In this document: positions 1-6,721 of the stretch, piece by piece
Numbering within the stretch: the first letter of the stretch is position 1
Layout: each line of letters begins with the position of its first letter
NCBI GenBank assembly: GCA_021154945.1
Contig: JAJNQF010000206.1
Location: 1 to 11,239 of the forward strand
Direction: 5' to 3'
Length of the DNA: 11,239 nt
Origin: Sphingomonas sp.
GTDB taxonomy: Bacteria; Pseudomonadota; Alphaproteobacteria; Sphingomonadales; Sphingomonadaceae
Notes under the pieces: model-generated
What the model saw: the letters and a program-made list of their open reading frames with translations, nothing else
Told to the model about the DNA's origin: nothing
Databases searched by the model: none
Program-made: the position numbers and the translations under genes

Positions 1-21
1 CCCCCTGGCGGGGGAGGATCA
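1..21. repeat. Edge-truncated GC-rich hairpin, possible repeat or terminator remnant
   Basis: Five bases after the dgt stop there is CCCCC-TGGC-GGGGG at 1-14, a five-pair stem with a four-base loop. On the minus strand the stretch reads as CCTCCCCCGCCAGGGGG. This resembles the GC-rich palindromes elsewhere in this window, but the window ends inside it, so its full extent cannot be seen. There is no T-run after it inside the window. It could be the start of a terminator hairpin for dgt or one arm of a REP-type repeat. Confidence 0.3.
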
Positions 22-26
22 GTCGC

Positions 27-1193
27 TCAGAACCCCTCGGGCAGATCGATCGGGCCAACCAATTCGCGGTAGCGCGACACGGCATACCTGTCCGTCATCC
101 CCGCGATGAAATCCGCGATATGCCGGCTACGGTCGGGATCCTTGGACGGCAGCCGCTCGCGCCATTCCTCGGGAATCGTCGCGGGATCGTCACGATACAC
201 CGCGAACAGTCCGGACACGATGCCGTGTGCCGCATCCGCCGCCGCCAACTGGCGCGGGTGATGATACAGATTGGCATACATGAAGCGCTTGAGATCACGC
301 TCAGCCTCGCGCATCTCACTTGAAAACCCGACCAGGCACTGCCCGGCGGCACGGACGTCGTCGACGCTCGCAACGCCGCTCGCCGCGATCCGCTGGCGGG
401 TTTCGGCGATCAGATCGTTGACCATCGTACCGATCTGCGTGCGGACGAGTTCGCCGACCAGCCGCTTCGGCGCAACGTCCGGGAACCGCCGGCGGACGTC
501 GTCCCAGCCGCTCGCGACCAGCGGCACCGCCAGCATCTGGTCGAGCGTCAACAGTCCGGCGCGCAAGCCATCGTCGATGTCGTGATTGTCGTACGCGATA
601 TCGTCCGCGATCGCCGCGACCTGTGCCTCCAGCGACGAAAAACTGGTCAGCGCAAGCGGAAACTCCGCATCCGCCGCGGCCAGCGCCCAGCCCGGATGCC
701 GCACCGGCCCATTATGCTTGGCGAGACCCTCGAGAGTCTCCCATGTCAGGTTGAGCCCGTTCCACATCGGATACGGCCGCTCGATCGTCATCAGCGTGCG
801 CAGCGTATGACCGTTGTGGTCGAACCCACCCTGTCCGGTCAGCGCCGCCTTCAGCGCATCCTCGCCGGCATGGCCGAACGGCGGATGGCCGATGTCATGC
901 GCCAGACACAACGCCTCCGTCAGATCCTCGTTCAGCGCCAGCGTCCGCGCGATCGTCCGGCCGATTTGCGCGACTTCCAGGCTGTGCGTCAGACGTACCC
1001 GGAAATGGTCGCCGTCCGGCGCCATGAACACCTGCGTCTTGTGGCGCAGGCGACGGAAGCTGATCGAATGGATGATCCGGTCTCGATCGCGCTGAAAGGC
1101 ATCGCGAGGGCCACGGACGGACCCGTTCTGTTCCTCTTGAAGCCGTCCTTTGCTGCGCGCCGGGTCCGAAGCCCAGGGCGCGCGGTAACTCAC
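27..1193 (-). CDS. dgt: dGTP triphosphohydrolase-like HD-domain protein
   Basis: 388-residue HD-superfamily protein of the deoxyguanosinetriphosphate triphosphohydrolase-like family. Family members split dNTPs into the deoxynucleoside and triphosphate and so tune dNTP pools in the cytoplasm. Visible metal-site residues are H70 (in RLTHSLEV), H99-D100 (in LAHDIGHPPFGH) and D197/D198 (in IADDIAYDNHD). The stretch RDRDRIIHSISFRRLRHKTQVF at 36-57 is characteristic of the short dGTPase-like branch, and the length is usual for that branch. The chosen start is GTG at 1193. It overlaps the stop of the upstream SPOR gene as GTGA and gives an N-terminus (SYRAPWASDPARSKGRL) that leads directly into the conserved region. 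The same frame is open further upstream to 1403, but that part is a shadow of the SPOR gene. There is no good Shine-Dalgarno sequence, so initiation probably depends on coupling. The exact substrate preference cannot be read from sequence. Confidence 0.93.
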   Translation of the reverse strand: MSYRAPWASDPARSKGRLQEEQNGSVRGPRDAFQRDRDRIIHSISFRRLRHKTQVFMAPDGDHFRVRLTHSLEVAQIGRTIARTLALNEDLTEALCLAHDIGHPPFGHAGEDALKAALTGQGGFDHNGHTLRTLMTIERPYPMWNGLNLTWETLEGLAKHNGPVRHPGWALAAADAEFPLALTSFSSLEAQVAAIADDIAYDNHDIDDGLRAGLLTLDQMLAVPLVASGWDDVRRRFPDVAPKRLVGELVRTQIGTMVNDLIAETRQRIAASGVASVDDVRAAGQCLVGFSSEMREAERDLKRFMYANLYHHPRQLAAADAAHGIVSGLFAVYRDDPATIPEEWRERLPSKDPDRSRHIADFIAGMTDRYAVSRYRELVGPIDLPEGF

Positions 1194-3391
1194 TTCGACG
1201 GCAACTTCGTAATGACCTGGCCCGGTTCGCTGGTGAAGCTGAACGTCGAAACGCCTTCCTTGGCGAGCTGATTGACGAAGGTGCGCGCCTCCGCATCGGT
1301 CTTGAACGGCCCGGCCAGCACGCGATTCGTCGCCTTCCACGGAGTCGTCCAGCCGCTGCGACTGCCGACCACGGCCGGCGCCTTGGCCTTCACACCCTTC
1401 CACGCCTTGGGCAGATCGCCCTCGGTCGCGCCCGTCGACACCTGTACCCAGATGCGTTCGGGATTGGCGCGCGCGATCCGCTTTTCCTCGGCCGCAGCCT
1501 TGTCGGCAGCAAGCTTCTCGGCGGCGGCCGCCTTCTTCTCGGCAAGCGCCTTCTTGTCGGCGATGGCTTTTCGCGCCGCCGCCTTCTTGTCGAGGTTAGC
1601 CTTCTTGTCGGCAGCGAGTTGCTCGGCCGCAATCTTCTTTGCCGCCGCATCGCGCGGGAGCTTGGCCTTCGCCTCGGCGAGCACGCGCTCGGCGTCGTCG
1701 GAGACCGGCACAGCGGCCTGCGTCACGACAGGCGCGGGGCGCATCGGCGCGACATCGAGCTCTGACGCCGGGATCGACAACCCGGCAACGATCCGCGCGA
1801 GGATCGAATCCTCACTCGCCGCCACTGCGCGCGGCGGCATCGCCGCGGCGACCTCGACCGGCGTCGTAGTCGTCGTCGCTCCATTTGCGGAGAAGCCCGG
1901 AGTCGGCAGCGGTGCGGCACTGGCCTGCTGAACCGGCCTTGGCTGGACCGAAGCCTGCTGCACCGGCGCCGGTGTCACGGGCTGCGACTGGACTGAGGCC
2001 TGTTGCACCGGGGCCGGTGTCACGAGGGTGGGCGCTACCGGCTTGGCCGTCGTACCCGTCGACGCGAGCGCCGCGGCCGCGATCGAATTGGCCACGCGCG
2101 TGTTGCTTTCGGACTGAATCCGCCCCGCGGGCACGGCCGCCATCTGCGTGACGGTGGTCGCGGGCAGCGCCCCTGTCGAAGTCGGCGCGGAGGTGGGCAC
2201 CGGCGTCGGTGTCGGCACGACGCGTGCCACGGCGACCGGTGCCTGTGTCTGCGGCGCGACGGTGGTGGTCTGCGCGACTTGCGGTGCACGATAGGTCGGC
2301 TGCGGTGTCGCGACACGCGCCGCTGTCGATTGCGGAGGCATGGCCTGCACCATCGGGACCGACGACGACGCGAGTTGAACCGGCGGTGCGACCGCAGCGG
2401 GAATAGTCGGAGCGGGGGTGGCCGGAGTAGGCGTCGCTACAACGGGGACCGGCGTTGTGGCGCGCGTCGTCGCGGCCATCTCGGTCCGGCCCGGCTTGCT
2501 GCGACGGCCGCGCTTGGTCTTGCCGGACGCAGCGACGACGACCGGCTGCGGCACCGCAGCCATCATCACCGGCGCGGTCGGATCGGCGGCGAGGATGCCT
2601 AGCGGCGGCGCCATCCGCGCATCCGCCAAGCGCGCCGGCGTCGCATGGACCTCACCGAAATGCACCGCGAACGCACGGTCGCTCGCCGGCAGGGTCGGCA
2701 GACGCTGGAAGAACGGTTGCAGACCCTGCGCGGTGCCGGCGGGCATCATCGTGGTCGCTATCTTCTCGGCACCCGCGACGTCGCCGTTCATCGCGATGAT
2801 GAACGCGCGCGAGCGCCATGCACCGCGATCGCTCTTGAGCAGCAGAGGATTGAGCTGCTGGATCGCGAGTTCCGGCTTCCCCGAAATGCCGAGCGACAGC
2901 GCGTAGCGCCTGATCGTCTCGTCATCCGGCGCATTACGGAGCGCGACCCGGTAATCGCGCTGCGCACGATCCTGCTGGCCGATCAGATCGTAGGCGAGCC
3001 CGCGATCCGCCGCGAAATTCCGCGGGTCGAGACCGAGGCTTTCCGCCTGCGCATAATAGCGCAGCGCCTCGCCCGGCCGCTCCGATCGGACCAGGATCGA
3101 CCCCATCCCCGCCTTGATCCGACCATCGCGCGGGTTCACTTTCTCGGCGCGTGCGAACAACGCCGCGGCGCCGCTCAGATCGCCCAGCCCCATCGAAAGG
3201 TCGCCCGCCCGGATCAGCGCATCGACGTCGCGAGGATTGCTCGCGACCCGGCGCATGAGATCGCCCAGCTTGTCCGCATCGGTCGTCCCCGGGATCGCCT
3301 GCACGACTTCCTGCGCGACGACCGCGCACGGCACGGCAGCCAGCACGAGCGCCAGCGCGGCAGTCAGGAGATGATGGGACGAGCGGGTCAT
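1190..3391 (-). CDS. Exported TPR and SPOR-domain protein next to ftsZ
   Basis: 733 residues. Residues 1-26 look like a Sec signal peptide (MTRSSHH, a hydrophobic core, cleavage after AVVA before Q27). Residues about 38-215 form degenerate TPR helices (AGDLSMGLGDLSGAAALFARAEKVNP and similar). Residues about 275-525 are a disordered linker rich in Pro, Thr, Ala, Val and Gln, with a 15-residue duplication at 457-486. Residues about 565-642 are a Lys/Ala-rich helix reminiscent of the TolA stalk. Residues about 645-730 are a C-terminal SPOR domain (RIWVQVSTGA ... RVLAGPFKTDAEARTFVNQL). SPOR domains bind denuded septal glycan, so a periplasmic division or septal wall role is inferred, supported by its position after ftsZ and before dgt. 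The start at ATG 3391 is chosen because it begins the signal peptide; ATG 3400, three codons upstream, is equally possible, and neither has a strong Shine-Dalgarno sequence. I recognise the architecture but no standard gene name. Confidence 0.9.
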   Translation of the reverse strand: MTRSSHHLLTAALALVLAAVPCAVVAQEVVQAIPGTTDADKLGDLMRRVASNPRDVDALIRAGDLSMGLGDLSGAAALFARAEKVNPRDGRIKAGMGSILVRSERPGEALRYYAQAESLGLDPRNFAADRGLAYDLIGQQDRAQRDYRVALRNAPDDETIRRYALSLGISGKPELAIQQLNPLLLKSDRGAWRSRAFIIAMNGDVAGAEKIATTMMPAGTAQGLQPFFQRLPTLPASDRAFAVHFGEVHATPARLADARMAPPLGILAADPTAPVMMAAVPQPVVVAASGKTKRGRRSKPGRTEMAATTRATTPVPVVATPTPATPAPTIPAAVAPPVQLASSSVPMVQAMPPQSTAARVATPQPTYRAPQVAQTTTVAPQTQAPVAVARVVPTPTPVPTSAPTSTGALPATTVTQMAAVPAGRIQSESNTRVANSIAAAALASTGTTAKPVAPTLVTPAPVQQASVQSQPVTPAPVQQASVQPRPVQQASAAPLPTPGFSANGATTTTTPVEVAAAMPPRAVAASEDSILARIVAGLSIPASELDVAPMRPAPVVTQAAVPVSDDAERVLAEAKAKLPRDAAAKKIAAEQLAADKKANLDKKAAARKAIADKKALAEKKAAAAEKLAADKAAAEEKRIARANPERIWVQVSTGATEGDLPKAWKGVKAKAPAVVGSRSGWTTPWKATNRVLAGPFKTDAEARTFVNQLAKEGVSTFSFTSEPGQVITKLPSK
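1919..2023 (-). repeat. 45-bp in-frame tandem duplication inside the SPOR-protein linker
   Basis: Two adjacent 45-bp units (1979-2023 and 1934-1978) encode 15-residue repeats, VTPAPVQQASVQSQP and VTPAPVQQASVQPRP. A partial third copy follows (VQQAS, 1919-1933). The unit is a multiple of three, so the frame is kept. This is a typical expandable minisatellite in a disordered linker and could vary in copy number between strains. Confidence 0.85.
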
Positions 3392-3570
3392 GAGGATCAT
3401 CTGTCTAGACGCCAGCCCGACCGAACCGGCAATGTCTCCGACGCATGGGCGCGGCGAACTGGGGCGGGGTGTCGACGAGTGCAGCACCGAGGGGCAAGCA
3501 ACGGGCGAGGATTACGATCTGCGGATTCGACATATGCGATCTTGGAAAAGCGCTCACTCTGCAATGCCGC

Positions 3571-3671
3571 CTCCCCGGCGAAGGCCGGGGTCCAGTTGGG
3601 AGACGGAAATACCGATCGAAAACGTTCCGTTACATCAACCTCGCAACTGGGCCCCGGCCCCCGCCGGGGAG
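3571..3671. repeat. REP-type inverted-repeat element (REPIN-like)
   Basis: Two 28-base arms, 3571-3598 and 3644-3671, are inverted copies of each other with 25 of 28 positions matching, separated by 45 bases. Each arm is itself a hairpin. The first is CCCCGGC-GAAG-GCCGGGG followed by TCCAGTTG; the second is CAACTGGG followed by the same stem with a CCCC loop on the plus strand. The tails ending in CCAG point inward. The same design (stem around GCGAAGGC, inward CCAG tail) is seen at 9649-9698 in murB, so the two belong to one repeat family. Such elements are thought to be mobilised in trans by RAYT transposases; none is present in this window. Confidence 0.8.
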
Positions 3672-3715
3672 GTGAAGATGTTGCAGAACGACACCCCGAC
3701 CAACCCATCTAGCCC

Positions 3716-3747
3716 CGCCGTTCTCCCGCCAGACCAAGAGAACGGCG
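3716..3747 (-). terminator. Hairpin just downstream of ftsZ, terminator-like without a U-tract
   Basis: The inverted repeat CGCCGTTCTC (3716-3725) and GAGAACGGCG (3738-3747) forms a perfect 10-bp stem with a 12-base loop. It begins 7 bases after the ftsZ stop codon. In the transcript it is followed by GGGGCTAGATGGG rather than a U-run, so intrinsic termination is not assured. It may instead protect the 3' end of the mRNA or act with Rho. Confidence 0.4.
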
Positions 3748-3754
3748 CGCAGGC

Positions 3755-5344
3755 TTACTGGTTGTTTTGGCGATGCAGGAAGCGCGGGATGTCGAGCGGA
3801 TCCTGCGGGGTCGCTTCGCCGTCTTCCTTCGCCGCGCCGCGGGCCGCGTTGGACATGCGCTCGAACAGCGTACCACCCAGCTTCACGCGCGGTGCGGCCG
3901 GAACCGCCTCCGGAGCCGCTTCGGCACCCGGCGCAAGCCAGCGGCGCCGCGCGCCACCCTCGTCCGCAGCGGGCGTCGGCGCCGGGATGGCGGGTGCGAT
4001 CGGCGCACGGGCCGGCGGCACGGCCGATGCCGAGGCCGGACGTGCGATCGGACCGCGACCATAGGGCTCGTCACCATAGACGCGCGGCGCAGGAGCCGGC
4101 TGCGGCGCCGGTGCGGCCGGCGCGGGCGCGGCCAATGGTGCTGCCTGCGGAACGATCGTCTCGGCACCGAGCACCAGCTCGTCGTCCGACTTCGACGACG
4201 ACGGCTCGACTTCCGACGACGCATTCAGGTCGAGCGGCTCTTCGTCAGCGGCCGACGCAGCGGGCGCGGCCGACGCCGCAGCCGGCTCGCTCGGGCGGAA
4301 CGACGTGTTCTCATCCGTCTTGCGCGACCCGAAGCTGAACGAGCGCGTCGGCTCTGGCGCAACCTCGGGCGGGCGCGCATCAGCGTCGATTCCGGTCGCG
4401 ACGACCGAGACGCGGATCTTGCCCTCGAGCTCTTGGTTGAACGCCGAACCCCAGATGATGTTCGCATCGGGATCGACCAGGTCGCGGATGTGATTCGCGG
4501 CTTCGTCGACTTCGAGCAGGCGCATATCGTCGCCGCCGGTGATCGAGATGATGACGCCCTTCGCGCCGCGCATGCTGACGCCCTCGAGCAGCGGGTTCGA
4601 GATCGCCTTCTGTGCGGCCTCGAGCGCGCGGTTGTCGCCGCTTGCCTCGCCGGTGCCCATCATCGCCTTGCCCATCTCCTGCATCACCGAGCGGACGTCG
4701 GCAAAATCGAGGTTGATGAGGCCCGGCATCACCATCAGGTCGGTGATGCTGCGAACGCCCTGCTGGAGCACCTCGTCCGCCATCGTGAACGCTTCCTTGA
4801 AGGTCGTGTTCGCGTTGGCGATGAGGAACAGGTTCTGGTTCGGGATGACGATCAGCGTATCGACGTACTTCTGCAGTTCCTCGATGCCGCCCTCGGCCGA
4901 CTTGGCGCGACGGTTGCCCTCGAACGCGAACGGCTTCGTTACGACGCCCACCGTGAGGATGCCCATGTCGCGCGCCGCCTTGGCAATGACGGGGGCCGCG
5001 CCCGTACCCGTGCCGCCGCCCATGCCGGCGGTAATGAAACACATGTGCGCGCCTTCGAGCATCTTGGCGAGCTGGTCGATCGTCTCTTCGGCGGCCGCGC
5101 GGCCGATCTCGGGACGCGAACCGGCGCCGAGCCCTTGCGTGATCTTGGTGCCGAGCTGGATCCGCTGCGGTGCGGTCGACTGCTTCAACGCCTGCGCGTC
5201 GGTGTTCGCCACAAGGAAGTCGACGCCCTGGACGTCGGCCCGCATCATGTTGGCGATCGCGTTGCCGCCGGCACCACCAACGCCGATCACCGCGATGCGG
5301 GGGGCCAGATCGTCCACGTCGGGACTAAGGAATTCGATGCTCAT
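3755..5344 (-). CDS. ftsZ: Cell division GTPase FtsZ
   Basis: 529 residues. FtsZ is the tubulin-like GTPase that polymerises into the Z-ring at midcell and recruits the divisome. The GTP-binding glycines are GVGGAGGNAI at 21-30 and the signature GGGTGTG at 109-115. The T7 catalytic loop is NLDFADV (N211, D213, D216). The globular part ends near residue 320. A Pro/Ala-rich linker of roughly 195 residues follows, as is usual in Alphaproteobacteria, and then the C-terminal peptide DIPRFLHRQNNQ (518-529), which docks partners such as FtsA; alphaproteobacterial peptides more often read FLRRQ. The start is ATG 5344, giving MSIEFLSPDV. It is preceded by GGAG at 7 bases, and this Shine-Dalgarno lies inside the alternative upstream GTG (5359), which argues against that longer start. 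ftsA is 113 bases upstream; a hairpin follows the stop. Confidence 0.98.
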   Translation of the reverse strand: MSIEFLSPDVDDLAPRIAVIGVGGAGGNAIANMMRADVQGVDFLVANTDAQALKQSTAPQRIQLGTKITQGLGAGSRPEIGRAAAEETIDQLAKMLEGAHMCFITAGMGGGTGTGAAPVIAKAARDMGILTVGVVTKPFAFEGNRRAKSAEGGIEELQKYVDTLIVIPNQNLFLIANANTTFKEAFTMADEVLQQGVRSITDLMVMPGLINLDFADVRSVMQEMGKAMMGTGEASGDNRALEAAQKAISNPLLEGVSMRGAKGVIISITGGDDMRLLEVDEAANHIRDLVDPDANIIWGSAFNQELEGKIRVSVVATGIDADARPPEVAPEPTRSFSFGSRKTDENTSFRPSEPAAASAAPAASAADEEPLDLNASSEVEPSSSKSDDELVLGAETIVPQAAPLAAPAPAAPAPQPAPAPRVYGDEPYGRGPIARPASASAVPPARAPIAPAIPAPTPAADEGGARRRWLAPGAEAAPEAVPAAPRVKLGGTLFERMSNAARGAAKEDGEATPQDPLDIPRFLHRQNNQ

Positions 5345-5457
5345 CGCCGTTCTCCGCACAACCCGGTAGATACGCTATGACCGGGCCCCTGATTAACCTG
5401 TGTGCACCAACGTTACGGCCGGTTCCAGCCGAAATAACGCCAGCGCACTCGAAACTC
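5345..5457 (-). promoter_or_regulatory. ftsA-ftsZ leader with inverted repeat and ftsZ ribosome binding site
   Basis: This 113-base gap breaks an otherwise tightly packed operon. It contains a Shine-Dalgarno GGAG at 5352-5355 and a 6-bp inverted repeat, CCCGGT (5362-5367) and ACCGGG (5380-5385), with 12 bases between the arms, starting 17 bases before the ftsZ ATG. A gap of this size at this point is consistent with an extra ftsZ promoter or post-transcriptional control of FtsZ dosage. I see no convincing sigma-70 pair. One TTAA (5393-5396) is present but lacks the partner needed for a CtrA site. Confidence 0.4.
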
Positions 5458-6720
5458 TTAATAATTCGCGCGCGCCGCTTGGATCAACTTGCGCATCATG
5501 CCCATGCCCTTGGGCCGATGCACCGTCGTCCGCTGCGGCGCGAGCCCGCGGAGGTCGATCGGGTTGGTCGCCGCATAGAAGGCCAACCCCGCTAGCGTCG
5601 CGAACGCCGGTCCGCCATGCGCCTCTGGCAGGGCGGTCAACCCGCGCGGTCGGCCGATCCGCACCGACCGCCCGAGCGCCTGTTGCGCATAGTCGGCGAT
5701 GCCCTTCAACTCGGCACCACCGCCGGTCAGCACGACCTGACGCCCGACCGGTCCCTCGAACTTCAGCTTGGTGAGCGCGTTGCGCACTTCCCCCATCTGG
5801 TGCTCCAAACGCTGGCGGATCACGCCGATCAGTTGCGCCTTGGTGATCTGAGCCCCCTCGCCCGCGCCGTCTTCGGCGGAGATCGGCATGACCGGGATCA
5901 TGTCGTGATTGTCGCGGGGCGATGCGTTGGCCGAGCCGTGGAAGCACTTCATTCGCTCGGCATTCTGCCGCCGCGTGCCGAATGCGCTGGCGATATCATC
6001 CGTAATGTCCGCCGCGCCCATCGGGATCGAGGTCAGCCCGACTAGCATCCCACCCGCGAACAGCGAGACGTTGGTGATCCCGGCACCCATTTCGACCAAT
6101 GCGACACCGAGCTCGCGCTCCTCCTCACTGAGGCAGGCAAGACCGGTCGCGACCGGAGAGGCGATGATCGACTTCACCTCCAGATGTGCCGACCGCACGC
6201 AGAGATCGAGGTTGCGCACCGGCGAACCGTCCGCGGCAACGACGTGGATGTGCACGCCGAGCCGATCGGCATGCAGCCCGAGCGGCGTCTTGACCCCCGT
6301 CAGCCCGTCGAGCGTGTAGAGCGCCGGCTGCGCGTGCAGCACCATGCGGCCCTGCGGATCAATCGAGTTGCGCCCGGCGGCGAGCAACGCATCGATATCC
6401 TGCTGCTCGACGCGGTGGCCGCCCAGCTCGAACTCGACTTCGGCGACATCGGACACGAGTCCACCGGCCGAGAAGCCGACCCAGACATTCTCGATGTTGA
6501 TGCCGGCGATCCGCTCGGCCTGCTCGACCGCCTCGCGTACCGCCGCCTCGGTCGTCGCCATGTCGGCGATATAGCCGCGCTTGACGCCGCGGCTCTCGCG
6601 CTGGCCGGTGCCGAGCACGATCAGTTCGCCCCCGTCCCCCTTCTGCGCGATCATCGCCGAAACCTTCGACGACCCGATATCGAGCGCCGTGATCAGCCCT
6701 TCCGGTGCCACCTTTGCCAT
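5458..6720 (-). CDS. ftsA: Cell division protein FtsA
   Basis: 420 residues. FtsA is the actin-like ATPase that tethers FtsZ filaments to the inner membrane and signals to later divisome proteins including FtsN and FtsQ. Phosphate-1 loop is ALDIGSSKVSAMI (12-24), phosphate-2 loop LVEMGAGITNVSLF (208-221), and the adenosine motif VVLTGGGAELKGI (329-341). Residues about 85-165 correspond to the 1C domain unique to FtsA. The C-terminus MGMMRKLIQAARANY (406-420) is a plausible amphipathic membrane-targeting helix. The start ATG 6720 follows the ftsQ stop by one base and has a GGAGG Shine-Dalgarno inside the end of ftsQ. Length and motifs are normal for the family. Confidence 0.98.
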   Translation of the reverse strand: MAKVAPEGLITALDIGSSKVSAMIAQKGDGGELIVLGTGQRESRGVKRGYIADMATTEAAVREAVEQAERIAGINIENVWVGFSAGGLVSDVAEVEFELGGHRVEQQDIDALLAAGRNSIDPQGRMVLHAQPALYTLDGLTGVKTPLGLHADRLGVHIHVVAADGSPVRNLDLCVRSAHLEVKSIIASPVATGLACLSEEERELGVALVEMGAGITNVSLFAGGMLVGLTSIPMGAADITDDIASAFGTRRQNAERMKCFHGSANASPRDNHDMIPVMPISAEDGAGEGAQITKAQLIGVIRQRLEHQMGEVRNALTKLKFEGPVGRQVVLTGGGAELKGIADYAQQALGRSVRIGRPRGLTALPEAHGGPAFATLAGLAFYAATNPIDLRGLAPQRTTVHRPKGMGMMRKLIQAARANY

Positions 6721-6721
6721 G

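Larger units (their letters stand above)
3392..3754. other. 363-bp intergenic region between ftsZ and the SPOR gene
   Basis: This is the largest non-coding gap in the window. On the ftsZ side it holds a 10-bp-stem hairpin (3716-3747), then a REP-type inverted repeat (3571-3671). The remaining 180 bases before the SPOR gene show no open frame with normal codon use and no convincing -35/-10 pair. There is an 8-bp palindrome GTCTAGAC at 3403-3410 just ahead of the SPOR start. A promoter for the SPOR-dgt pair would be expected here if the hairpins end the ftsZ transcript, but I cannot point to one. Confidence 0.7.

Noticed and set aside
1194..1403. 70-codon N-terminal extension of dgt
   Set aside because: It overlaps the coding end of the SPOR domain in another frame and has no similarity to dGTPase N-termini; GTG 1193 fits family length and operon pattern.
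3371..3391. SPOR protein as a lipoprotein (Cys22 in the signal region)
   Set aside because: Proline precedes the cysteine (AVPC), which does not fit a lipobox; cleavage after AVVA by signal peptidase I is more likely.
3403..3410. Palindrome GTCTAGAC as an operator ahead of the SPOR gene
   Set aside because: Eight bases, no second copy, no flanking symmetry; too little to call a binding site.
2645..3712. 355-codon open frame on the plus strand opposite the SPOR gene and through the intergenic REP
   Set aside because: No recognisable domain, runs through a repeat, and lies opposite a gene with a signal peptide, TPRs and SPOR domain.
5342..5359. FtsZ start at GTG 5359
   Set aside because: It would place the Shine-Dalgarno sequence inside the coding region; MSIEFLSP from ATG 5344 matches the usual N-terminus.
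3767..5380. 537-codon open frame on the plus strand opposite ftsZ
   Set aside because: It is an antisense shadow: Arg- and Asp-rich with no domain resemblance, while the opposite strand encodes a complete FtsZ.
5390..5400. CtrA binding site in the ftsA-ftsZ gap
   Set aside because: Only one TTAA half-site is present; no second half at the required 7-base spacing.
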